From contig CACVBU010001307.1 in the NCBI GenBank assembly GCA_902728285.1, positions 279,193 through 343,192 on the forward strand: a stretch of DNA of 64,000 nt. Reading direction: 5' to 3'. This DNA comes from Clytia hemisphaerica (taxonomy: Eukaryota; Cnidaria; Hydrozoa; Leptothecata; Clytiidae). Under the pieces are notes generated by a model. That model did not search any database, was not told the DNA's origin, and saw only the letters and a program-made list of their open reading frames with translations. Below, piece by piece: positions 11,002 through 20,778 of the stretch (positions are counted from its first letter, which is position 1; each line of letters starts with the position of its first letter). The translations under genes were made by a program, and so were the position numbers.

Positions 11002-11743
11002 CAGAGATATGTTATAGCGGTGCTGGATGAAGGACGAGAATTCCTTAGCGGATTGCTTCTTTGTCTTTTCTATTGTAAACTGTTGATAATAGAAATCCAT
11101 CTCTGTCCCCTTGAGTGTTCTGTTTTTAGAAGAAAAATGAAGCAGACAAAGTATTTATGCAGTACGTTTGCACATATTTTGCTATGATGTTCCCACTTTT
11201 CATCAAAATAATATTTGTAGAAGTACCCCAAAAGCTTCCTTGTAAATGAAATCTATTATCAGCGTGTGTTATGAATTTGAGAAGCTTTCATGATTTCTCT
11301 TTAAATATTTCGGATGTAAATATTTTGACAAATATTGCTTTCAATTGACTTGAAATTTTTTCCATAATCAGACATACCGACTTGCTATCTAAAAATATCA
11401 GTTAGAAAGTGAGGCACCCCGCGGTGTAGCGCGGTATTTCAAATGAAAAAGTACTATTTATAATCTTAGAGAAGAAACTTCTTATAACTTTACTAATGAA
11501 AACAATGTTTTTCATATTTTTAAATTGTCATTCACCAATTTTTTACAGACCCTCTTGATAATTAAAAGTTTTTAATCGTGAACGATAAATGCAGCAGCAG
11601 AATCATTGGCTAAGAGGAAATCCAAATTTCACGAGTTTGTAATTAAAAAAGTTAAATTTCATATCAAATTTTAATGTCAGGGACAGAGATGGAACAAGGC
11701 TTTTTAAATGTGCGTTATCCAGCTCCGCTATAACATATCCCTG
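11002..11743. mobile_element. hAT-like non-autonomous element with CAGRG ends
   Basis: The left end CAGAGATATGTTATAGCGG is mirrored by a right end whose inverse reads CAGGGATATGTTATAGCGG, with similarity running on to about 26 bp. The heptamer ctgatac lies directly outside both ends (10995-11001 and 11744-11750), fitting an almost complete 8-bp hAT-type duplication. No transposase is present in its 742 bp. Confidence 0.7.
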
Positions 11744-11751
11744 CTGATACT

Positions 11752-11960
11752 CAGCGTAGTGATAACGTGATTTGGAAATTTTCTTTTCGTGATTGCGTCG
11801 TGATCAGAGGTAAAATCCTAATCATGATTTGAAAGGTTTTTGAGCCGTGATGCGTGATTTGGACGCGTGAGGATACGTGATCATCCAATATTTTTTGCTG
11901 ATTTTGATTTTGTGATCGTGGTCGAAGACAAAAAAATGCATGATATCGTAATCAGACCTT
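11752..11960. repeat. GTGATT/CACG low-complexity repeat, copy 1
   Basis: The stretch is rich in gtgat, cgtgat and gcgtgattt words, including a ttgagccgtgatgcgtgattt segment. An inverse-orientation relative lies at 35550-35795. It is a dispersed repeat, not a gene. Confidence 0.45.
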
Positions 11961-12608
11961 CCACTAGGGGGGAGGGGAGGTGGGGCTCAAAAATGGATTC
12001 AGAATCGAGTTCAGAATTAGCTTGGATTATGGATTTAAAGACTGAATAGGAAGCCGAATCGGCATGAAGGCCCAGCTACATAGGAATGGTCGAATGTTGT
12101 TGTTTTTTGCAATGCATATACTTCGTACCAGAAGGTACCAGTTGTTCCATTGAATCGGCAAAGCACTGCTTCTTCAAATATACATAATACAGCACCACGG
12201 GCAACGAAATATGCTAATGAAAGAAAGATCCAATGCTAAGCCAATAAGCCAGCCGCCAAAAAATGAAAGTAAACTCTCTCTGTTTGAGTTTCGCCAGAAG
12301 TAGTTGAACCATCAAGCAAGTATTTTAATTTTGATTCAACAATCAAAGCTGAGAAATGCTAAGTTGATCTAACTCTTGCTACTTAGATAGGCAAACTAAT
12401 CCTCGATCCCAAAGCTATTATTATCAGCAATCCAGCAATTTTTCTCTATATGTTTATTTGATGAGTCTCTTCCCTGGTTTTTGTTGTTGAAAAAAGATAA
12501 GTGTAATCTGGGCTATTCCATATGTTTACTATTAGGCATACCTTAAGAGAACTTGTCTACTAATATGACCACAAAGGGGGTACGAGAGGCACATCCCCTG
12601 AACCACGG

Positions 12609-12725
12609 TAGCTTAGACAGGAGGAACGCAAAATTTGTGTAAGAATGTAGATAATATAAGAAAAATTAGCTTGTCGTAAACTCCTGCTCTCCTACACGAA
12701 TTTTGCGCTTTTCTTGTCTACGCTA
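12609..12725. repeat. Short hairpin MITE
   Basis: TAGCTTAGACAGGAGGAACG at 12609 is mirrored imperfectly by a segment ending at 12725, with arms of about 33 bp around an AT-rich centre. The neighbouring sequence to either side (11961-12608 and 12726-12840) shows nothing else. Confidence 0.55.
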
Positions 12726-12840
12726 ATGGGCATACTGGGTATACTGTGTGTGGCGCTTACAAAGTTTCAGGCAGGAAACATATGAGTAATGACTAACTTT
12801 CCTGAGGCTTGTCACACTTTTACGAGCTAGTAAAGATTCT

Positions 12841-13123
12841 TATAGCTAGGACTGGGAATAAACCCGTAATCGCCCAGCACACCCCTTAACCGACTTTCTA
12901 TTTTCTATTTGGTTTGAGTTGCAGGAGGCTTTGAGGCCTATTTTCGCAACTATAGACGCTTTCAATGAGCGCCTTGGACTGACTACCCAATTATTCCCCT
13001 CACATGGCATAGGTTGATCCGGCCGAAGGTTCATTCGCTTGCCAAGTGAACCGCTGCGAGTGGGAATCGAACCTCAGTCGCCTGTGCAGCAACCAAGGTC
13101 AATGACCACTATACCACAGCGCC
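12841..13123 (-). repeat. tRNA-derived SINE
   Basis: Read on the minus strand, 13123-13051 looks like a degenerate 73-nt tRNA head. It has the A-box-like TGGTATAGTGG, the B-box-like GGTTCGATTCC and pairable ends (CGCTG with CAGCG). The T-stem does not pair properly, so this is not a functional tRNA. A body of about 200 bp follows on the same strand, ending in a second B-box-like GGGTTTATTCCC near 12856. This composition is typical of a tRNA-derived SINE. Confidence 0.5.
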
Positions 13124-13324
13124 TACTACCTACTAGAGGAAACGGTCCTGAATTTCGTCCACGTGACACTCAAGTCATTTCTATAAACCCCTGGAGATAT
13201 TTTAATTTTATATCTAAGAGGAAAAATTTTTCCATCCATTATAAACAAGAGATTTCTATGACTATGAGATTGGGTAATTGGCAATTATTTATCCCCACCG
13301 GCTAAAAAATTCTCAATAAGTATC

Positions 13325-13422
13325 CCCAGCTGGCACACAACGTTGTTTTAACGTTCATCTAACGTTAAATGGACGTTGTGAACGTAAAATAAATGTTGAA
13401 GCAACGTTGTGTGACAGCTGGG
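13325..13422. repeat. CAGCTGG/ACGTTGTGTG palindromic MITE
   Basis: The left end CCCAGCTGGCACACAACGTTG is mirrored by CAACGTTGTGTGACAGCTGGG on the right, with further internal AACGTT palindromes. The element is only 98 bp long. From memory, similar ACGTTGTGTG...CAGCTGGG repeats occur in cnidarian genomes. Confidence 0.65.
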
Positions 13423-13738
13423 TCACTGAAATGGGAGTGGCCGATGAATTATCAGCTAATATAAAATTTCATTACAATTTTTGAGATTTTGAGAGAAAGA
13501 TTGATGGAAAAGAAGAAAGATGAAAAAGGTGTATGAGGTCTGATTTTTTTAAACAATTTTTTTTATATTTTGATAGTTTTATTTTTGTTCCAAATAATTA
13601 CTTTTGCTAAGTTGGTCTGTTCTACATTCAAATGAATCCAGAGTATGAAATCGAACGCAAACAAACTCCATTATCACAAAAAAACATTATATTAAAGAGT
13701 AACAGTTCACATATTTCTCGATTTTCGGCAAAAGGACA

Positions 13739-15154
13739 TTATCCCAACATTATTGATGATAAGAAGAATCCTTTTTTCAGAGATTTAATAACCAAAATAT
13801 GAGTTCCAGGTTTCACATGAGTCGCCACAGCTGCAACAATACTACCATATGAGTATTTATCCGTCTCTATAATACGACTGAAACTATCGTCCAAGAAAAA
13901 TACAGCACCACCAAGATTCGAATAAGATCCAATTAATATCATCCATTCTTTAAGTGGATCACCACTATGCATAGGTACTTGTATTCGTAACCTAAGTTCT
14001 GCGTTTTGAGCTCGAGTTCTTAGTCCTTCAGTACGGTCTTTACGCTGAGTGAATCCGTGAGCTGTTGATATCGTGTAGCCATCATTTTTAATGATTTCTA
14101 CAACGTCACGTTGGTTGAAAGGTAGCCTGCCACTACTTGGTATGTTAAAAGTAAAGCATATAGGATCATCTGATACCATTTGAGATTTAGTGTAAACTGT
14201 TTTTGTGAGAGGTTCAACAACAACGGGAGGTAGAGCGAGAGATAAAGAAGAAGTCTGCATTTCCAAGGGAAACAAGTCGTCAATCACTTGTAAAAAAATC
14301 TTTCGAACTAAGTGTAAGAATAAGAATCCCATCTGAGCATGCCCAAGTAAACTAGGGTGTGAGTTGTCTGCTGCAAATACTTTTGTAAAGTAAGCGTTGT
14401 TCTGAGACATGACTAGTTTCTTGCAGATTAGTTTCCGCCAGCTAACAGTTGGTATCCAATAGTAACGTGATAGATACGTTGCTCCTTCCGTTTCGAGGTT
14501 ATTACATTGCTGCTCCTCGATATGATCTTTACCTCGAAAGAAATGAGCGTAGATAAGCAGAGGGCGTTTCTCAAGGCGGTATATATTACGTGTTAGCAAC
14601 TCTAACGGTAATGTAGGGGGAACATCTCTATTATCGAATCTGTGGTAATCATTTGCTGATAATTCCCAAATAACAAGATCAGTAGAATTCCCAAGAACAT
14701 AATTATTCAAACAATAGGAATAAAAATCACTGCCAATAGCTCCAATCGAATTATCGTGTACTACCATTCTTGAGCCAGTGACTGGTTCAACTAATTCATT
14801 CCAAAAATGTTCTAACACTCTGAAATAGACTTTATTTTGATGATGTTCTTTGTATAAAGTTGCTCCTGCTGATATAGAACCACCAAGAATAGCCACATTT
14901 ACATCAATACCATTCAACGCTTTGAAAACTAAATTTTTGACACGACTTGAACTTGGCGTTGGATAAGAGACTGATTTATTCACCATTGTATAATCAATAA
15001 GCAATTCATCCAAAGAATTATACTGGTCCTTGAATAACCAGTAGTCTAAGGGATTCTGTAATAGTTTCTTTTGTAAACTTAGCAATTTGACCTCATTCAC
15101 CATAGCCTCTATGAAGAAGGTATTGTATAGCAATAGAACCAACAAAATAAACAT
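13739..15154 (-). CDS. Secreted SGNH/GDSL-type hydrolase-like protein
   Basis: A one-exon gene for 471 residues. The N-terminus is a hydrophobic signal peptide (residues 1-17, FILLVLLLY core). Four conserved SGNH blocks are visible in order. Block I is GGSISAG with the nucleophile candidate Ser93; the usual GDS is GGS here. The glycine block is IGAIGSD (138-143). The Asn block is ELSANDY with Asn168. The last block is DNSHPSLLGH with Asp263 and His266 as catalytic partners. Such enzymes hydrolyse ester or acetyl groups on lipids or glycans; the substrate is unknown. The C-terminal ~190 residues form an unrecognised, probably beta-rich region. The start is the first ATG and gives the signal peptide. 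An AATAAA on the minus strand lies at about 13578, downstream of the stop. No neighbouring gene suggests a pathway. Confidence 0.8.
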   Translation of the reverse strand: MFILLVLLLYNTFFIEAMVNEVKLLSLQKKLLQNPLDYWLFKDQYNSLDELLIDYTMVNKSVSYPTPSSSRVKNLVFKALNGIDVNVAILGGSISAGATLYKEHHQNKVYFRVLEHFWNELVEPVTGSRMVVHDNSIGAIGSDFYSYCLNNYVLGNSTDLVIWELSANDYHRFDNRDVPPTLPLELLTRNIYRLEKRPLLIYAHFFRGKDHIEEQQCNNLETEGATYLSRYYWIPTVSWRKLICKKLVMSQNNAYFTKVFAADNSHPSLLGHAQMGFLFLHLVRKIFLQVIDDLFPLEMQTSSLSLALPPVVVEPLTKTVYTKSQMVSDDPICFTFNIPSSGRLPFNQRDVVEIIKNDGYTISTAHGFTQRKDRTEGLRTRAQNAELRLRIQVPMHSGDPLKEWMILIGSYSNLGGAVFFLDDSFSRIIETDKYSYGSIVAAVATHVKPGTHILVIKSLKKGFFLSSIMLG

Positions 15155-15540
15155 TTTGTGAAAATTGTTGCGCCTTTCAAGTCTTTTAGAGTTTATGTGT
15201 TATTTGCATTCAGCTAGAAATACAAGTTTTGAAAGAATAAGAGATATGTTCATATAAAAATGATTACTTTAATAATTCTTCTTCATTTTCAATTTTGTTT
15301 TTTTGTTTCATTTGTTAAATGCTCAATGGTGTATGACAGTTTCTGTTGTTTACACATTTTTGAGTATAACTCTAAAATTTAGCATTTTAAAGATTTTGTT
15401 TTTAAATAAGAGTGATATCGTTTGCTTACTCATCAATTTCAATTCACAATAGCTTTTTCACTTTAAATTGCCACAAATGTTGAGCAAGATTGGTCAGAAA
15501 GAGGAAAAGAAAAACATTTTTTACTTATATCAGCATTATA
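15155..15540. other. Upstream region of the hydrolase gene
   Basis: AT-rich sequence that should hold the promoter of the minus-strand hydrolase gene. No clear TATA box or other site could be assigned. Confidence 0.3.
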
Positions 15541-15548
15541 TAACAATG

Positions 15549-15799
15549 GGCAGACACTGCGTCGCAGTAGCGGTCTGGCTTAATTTTCTTGGTGGTGCAA
15601 ACTATCAAATCGGCGCCCCTGGTATTTTTGTCCTTATTTGCGCTCCACCATTAAGTGAAAATATTAAAACCGCCCAACCAAACATCAAAAAAAATTTTGG
15701 CGCCCCCTTGAAAAGTTTTTATGGCGCCCCTCTCAGGTCTTTCTGGGTGGTGCACTGCACACCCTGCACCCCCTGCCAGGCCGCCACAGTCTGTGTCCT
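15549..15799. repeat. Degenerate GC-rich repeat with GGCGCC words
   Basis: Several cggcgcccc / ggcgcc words and two ggtggtgca blocks stand out from the AT-rich surroundings. The two ends (gcagacactgcg and an inverse acacagactgtgg) are only roughly complementary, so this may be an old MITE. A 118-codon plus-strand frame through it has no recognisable features. Confidence 0.35.
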
Positions 15800-16059
15800 A
15801 ATACGAAATATGTGTCTGATATGAAAAGGGAAAACTTATGTAAAAATAAAACCTTTAAACAGTCTTGAGAATTTTACCGCAAACCTTTCATATGAAATGC
15901 AAATAAAATGCATTCAATCAATAACATCCGATCTATACATCTAGCCTGTAGGTAAAACCCTTGCTAATATATCTGTTTAAATTGTTTACTACACCCCCTT
16001 CGTCAGCCTACATAAAAAACCCTTGATTATAAAAAACATTTATAACATAGAGTGCAGAG

Positions 16060-16715
16060 GGGTTGAAGCCCCCCCCCCTGAGATTTAGCCCCCACCAAAA
16101 TTCGAAATAGACAGCCCCCCTACCAAAATACAAAAAAAAATTAATTTAAAAACTAGAACTATCAAAAAGCTTAGTAAAAAGCTAGCAAAATAAACTAGCA
16201 AAATAAAAGTTAAAGAATAATAGAACTAACCTATCAGAACTTATAAAGAACAACAAGAAAATAATTTAATGAGATAAAAATTGAACTAGCTAAGGAGGTA
16301 GCAGGTTTGATTCCAGCCATCTTAATAGGATGTAGCTCATCATTGGCTAGAACACTTTAGTTAAATTCAAGGCAGCATCTCATCGTTTTGAAAAAGAAAG
16401 AAAAACAGAAGAAAGAGAAGAAAGGAATAATAAAAAAATTAGTCAAAAGCGAATGTCAAGTCCTTGCTATCCTTACTAGATTAGGACGTATAAAAAACTT
16501 TTTCAATGATCACATGCTTCATTATTACACAAACAAAATACCAAAATGTACAAAGAAAAATTTCTTAGTTCTTGGAAAAAGTTGTTAGGTTAGCCCCCCA
16601 GTCAACAGACCTAAACAAATAGCCCCCCCCCCCTGAGTAAGTAGCCCCCCCCCCCAGCCCCAGCCAGAACTTTAGGTTCTAGCCCCCCCCCTAAGAGCCA
16701 GGGGGTTGCATGTAT
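16060..16715. repeat. C-tract-rich repeat region
   Basis: AGCCCCCC words with long C runs cluster at 16065-16125 and 16590-16700, facing the same way. The layout resembles the G-tract-ended elements elsewhere, but no clean boundary or target duplication could be found. The interior is A-rich and holds only a lysine-rich chance frame. Confidence 0.4.
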
Positions 16716-17930
16716 AACTCCTTGTAACAAACCCTGACTTTTCGGGGGCCATTCTGTTTCAGCACCTTGTCCTTGCTCATATAGATGCTCATATCAGGGG
16801 CATTTAATACCCCATTCTCAAATATAAGTTTCCTTGTAAATATCCCCTTCTCTTAAACCCGGTGGGATTTTTCAGACAGTGGAGGTAAAAACAACGGACT
16901 GAAACTCGATGGAGATTGATATTCCCATGTTTTTAATGACTAGCGACTTGAATTCCATTATTTTAGTCAGGAAAATACAATAGGGATTTTAATATTTTCA
17001 GTGGGGCAAAATTTGAGCATAATTTTCCGCTGGGGAAAATATTTTGGTCAATATTTACAGTTGGAGATGGGGCGTTTGTAATATTCTAGTTGTGTGACTA
17101 TATTGAATTTTAGGTAGAGAGGTCGATGGTAGAGAGTAAGTTGTCTGTACACAGACCCAGTATCTACGGCTGATTTCAAAATTCATTGCAGGGTCTGTTG
17201 TCATTGTCTTTTCTCATTTGAGAATTTTCAGACTTTTTGATGAGAGAGGGGAGACGACAATTTATAAATCATACTTCATCACAGAGGTCTCCGTAAGGGA
17301 ATTTTTTTATCAAACAGAAAATGCGCACAGAGCGTACTACGAAGCATTAAATGTGAGATACACTCTGACTACAGAGTAGAAAGTAAGAGGAACTTCTAAG
17401 TTAGGAATAATTTCTATTAAAACGCAATTATTTGATGAAATTAAGGGATTTAATGTTGACTTTTAGAGACACTCTAATATCATCTAATCGGTAAATTTGT
17501 TAAGAAAATAAAAAAACTGAAAATATACCGCTAATTCAGTTTGCGGATTAAAGATTGTCGGGTTGATTGTTCACAAAGTATACATCTTCTTAGAAAAATC
17601 ATATATATGTATGTAGAATAAATGCTAAAATTGATAAAGAAGGAACTGAAGTTCTGAGTAACCAGCCGTTAAGCAGCTTATATTGTGTAGCAGTCGGGTA
17701 GCAGTTATTGGTCAAATGCTATTATTTCCACGTTAAGCGAAAGGATCTAAAAGTTTCAAGTAGTTCCAGATACTTAATGGAGATTTGACTATTACATTAA
17801 AGCTTTTTTTATCTTGGAGAGCCGCTAAATTCGACGGAAGACGGAAGAAAGAATTATAACAGGCGCCATCAAATAAATTGTTTGAGGCGTATTTCCTCCA
17901 AAAAGTAGTATCTACTAGGAATCAGAAAAC
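16716..17930. other. Non-coding region upstream of the membrane-protein gene, with a dispersed repeat
   Basis: At 17255-17385 the segment beginning catacttcatcacagaggtct recurs in similar form at 30770-30880 (cttcatcgcagaggtctcc, acagagtgtactacg). This is a dispersed repeat of unknown class. The rest should include the promoter and 5' UTR of the gene starting at 17931, but no element can be named. Confidence 0.4.
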
Positions 17931-18461
17931 ATGGCTTTTTTTACTCATGTAAAAAGATTCTATTATGCAATTGTATTGTTCAAGATGCTGGTTTTCGTTT
18001 CTCGTTTGTCAATAAATGGCTTTATGAAGGAGAAGCCAACTTTCATCAGCGATGAAGATCAACAAAAGCTTGGTTTGCAGCTTCTGTCTGGAAATCTACA
18101 AACGTTGATGGTATGTGCCATTCTACTTCAAGTGGTGATTTTAATACTGGCAAAATGTCTAAAAATATTCAAGTCAGTTGAAAGCTATTTACTCGTATAT
18201 TGCAGCATCTCTTGTTGTTTGGATTCTGCTATAGCTTTTACTCTGTTGCTGTTTTGCGGGGAAAGACATGAAAATGAGGGACTTGGAATTGACTATGGTA
18301 TGGTATATTTTATGCTACTGTTTGCTTTGAGTGATATTATAATGGATTTTATCACTATCATTTATACTTTGAGACAAGAACAATTCCGTTCACTTGCTGA
18401 TGAGTCAGGTAGGAAACGAAGACGAACTAGAAGGAAAAGACTTCGAAGAAGCTTTATTTAA
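17931..18461 (+). CDS. Small multi-pass membrane protein, family unknown
   Basis: An uninterrupted 176-codon frame starting at ATG after agaaaac. I do not recognise a family. The N-terminal third has a hydrophobic stretch (about residues 10-28), followed by a polar loop with several acidic residues. Three clear membrane segments follow: about 57-78 (TLMVCAILLQVVILILA), 86-107 (LLVYCSISCCLDSAIAF) and 122-146 (VYFMLLFALSDIIMDFI). The tail is strongly basic (GRKRRRTRRKRLRRS, about 160-174), which the positive-inside rule would place in the cytoplasm. Composition and hydropathy argue for a real protein. It may be a one-exon gene or one exon of a longer gene; no splice sites were needed to close the frame. 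Confidence 0.55.
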   Translation: MAFFTHVKRFYYAIVLFKMLVFVSRLSINGFMKEKPTFISDEDQQKLGLQLLSGNLQTLMVCAILLQVVILILAKCLKIFKSVESYLLVYCSISCCLDSAIAFTLLLFCGERHENEGLGIDYGMVYFMLLFALSDIIMDFITIIYTLRQEQFRSLADESGRKRRRTRRKRLRRSFI

Positions 18462-19480
18462 AAATTCTCAATGTTAATTTAGATATCACAAAAAATATAG
18501 TTAATTTTACCAGTATTTTTCCAATGTTCACGATTCAAAGTATATTGCTATTTTTGCCATTGTACTTCATTTTCCAATTTTTGGTAACATTTATGAAAGT
18601 GTACTGTAGGGCCAAAAATCACTGAACGAATATTTATCATTTAGTACTTTCAAGCTCCTCCAAGCAGATTGCGAAAATGCCTGAATTGGCTTTTTCACTT
18701 GCGTGAATGTGTGAAAATTTAAAAAGAGCTACGTGAAATGAAAAACTGTTCGTGTACCAAAATTGCGTAAATTTCGAAAAAAGAAGACTGTTTCAAAGTT
18801 TCGAAGAACACTGGCAAACTCTACCGACCGTAAACTCTTTCGGGCAAAAAAACCTGTTTGCGAATTTTCTTTGTCTTTGGCTTATCGAGGCTCATTTCTT
18901 AGTAAGTAATCTACCTTAGACTATAGCATAGTCTAGATTGCGTGAATTCGAAGGTTCACTGCTGCGGGAGCCTCTTTTAAGAATTTTTGTTTTCTTGCTT
19001 AAGTTATCCAATAACAAGATGTGCAATACACACACATTGTCTTTCTAAGATTGGTAAAAAAGTATGGAATTTTTTTGAATGAAAAAGTAAATTAATGGTC
19101 AGTAGACAGTAGCTTAAAGGTTGGGGGAGACCTTTATAGCTTATTTGTCAGTAACAAGATAAACTATGAAATACAAAACTTAAATTCCAACCTAATAACG
19201 AGTCATCATCAAACGACAATCGGGTAGTGATTGCTGTCCCGTACGTGTTAAGTATTCATGTATGGAAGAGACGAAATCACTCGTAGCTATAGGAAAGGTC
19301 CTTCTTGGGGAAAAACACGAATGAAGACTTACACTACTTTGTTCCTTTTGATTTTTTTGAGCTTGAGGACGTCTGAAAACTGCTAATTCTAAACTAAGAT
19401 GTGAAAAAAGCAGACGGGCGCCAGGGTCGCCAAAATAGATATCCTTTGTTCTGTTGTCTTTGGCACCCCAAAAAGTCTCG
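18462..19480. other. Non-coding stretch
   Basis: AT-rich DNA downstream of the small membrane-protein gene. No exon, RNA gene or clear repeat was seen. Confidence 0.35.
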
Positions 19481-20170
19481 CCTGCAATTTTTTTTTTTCC
19501 GTCAGCGGACGCAGACCTGATTTAGCGGTCGAAGACCTGAATTAACGACCGAAGACCTAAATTAACGGTCGAAGACCTGAATTAACGTTCGAAGACCTGA
19601 TAGATAAGTTAGATTCAGTTAAAGTAGCTTGAACCACTCCGGCAAGGCATCAATTGCGATGGTCCAGTCCCGGGGGGGGGGGTACTAGGGCAAGATGGGT
19701 TACGGGGAGGCTCCGCTGGTCAGGGTACCTTTTTTGACCTCCAAGAGTCCCAGGTAGGGTCGCAAAAACACCAAAATAGAAAAATCAGTCCCTCGTAGGG
19801 TGCCTATTTTTGGAAAATTTGGGGAAAAAGTAGAAAAATTTAGAAAAATTTTGGAATTTCAGTCCCATTCAGGGTCACTTTTTTCGCAAATTTCGAGTCC
19901 CACGTAGGGTCCATTTTTCGAACCTCAGCGGAGCACCCCCGTCGGTCGACAAGGGTAGTACCCCCCCCCCCCGGGGGTCCAGTGAGTGCAGTGGTATCGA
20001 AGACGAACGAACGATGACGGATGAGAAGTTCGAGACGAGTTATTGGCATTAATTTTCATTCTTATCTTTTTGGTTTTAAGTCTTTTATAACTTAATTTGT
20101 TTTGAATTCTTTCAGGTCTGTGGCCGCTAATCAGGTCTGCGACCGCTAAATTCTACAAAAAAAAAGAAAA
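19480..20170. repeat. TIR-like repeat with GAAGACCTGAATTAACG tandem units
   Basis: From about 19510 to 19600 a unit of about 22 bp (cggtcgaagacctgaattaa) is repeated roughly five times. Inverse relatives (caggtctgtggccgctaat, caggtctgcgaccgctaa) occur at 20114-20152, so the two ends face each other. A separate G-tract element is inserted in between, at 19669-19975. Confidence 0.45.
19669..19975. mobile_element. G-tract-ended MITE with 8-bp duplication, copy 1
   Basis: The element starts CCCGGGGGGGGGG then TACTAGGG and ends in the near-inverse GGTAGTACCCCCCC...GG. The octamer ggtccagt flanks it exactly (19661-19668 and 19976-19983). The 8-bp duplication suggests hAT-type mobilisation. The interior has repeated gagtcccacgtagggt-type words and no protein-coding capacity. 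Confidence 0.75.
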
Positions 20171-20778
20171 GAAACAAAAAGAAACATATTCTGACGGGAT
20201 TCTGACCATGATTGTAAAAAATTATGGCAGTGCAGTGGGGTAGACGGTGAATGGCGGGGGCGGGCGTCTGATCAACGTACTTAATTTTAATATCCAACCT
20301 TTTCAGACTCCTTGACCTGCCTGGAGCTGAATCAGTTAGGATGAGAGATATTTGAAAATAGGCGCGATTGTTTGTTTTGATGGCAAAACATGATTTTCAA
20401 GCAAGACAAGATGGCGATATGATGGAGTGAAACAAATCGACAAATGTGGAGTGAAGGGTATTATCATAGATATTTGCTGATTTTTCTGAGAGGAAAGTAG
20501 TTTAAAAGCTGTTTTTCGATTGATTATTTATATATGAAGATATTTTTTTATCTTGCAAAAGCGATTAAAAGCCTTACGGTCTAGATCTAAAGCTCTAACA
20601 CTAAACGGTCTAAAAAGAACATATCTTTATTTTGATAATGTTACTGCCTTTCCTTGCAAGAATAGAATAGTGCAGAGATTTGCCTTGGAAATCTTGAAAT
20701 TTAATTTCCATTATTTTTTACGTTTAAAACCTTTTAATGCTGTTTGGGTAAAACCATCAGAAAAAGCGCCAAATTATA

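Noticed and set aside
16285..16350. B-box-like GGTTTGATTCC with a nearby A-box-like block
   Set aside because: The order is B then A on the plus strand and no cloverleaf can be formed; at most a SINE scrap.
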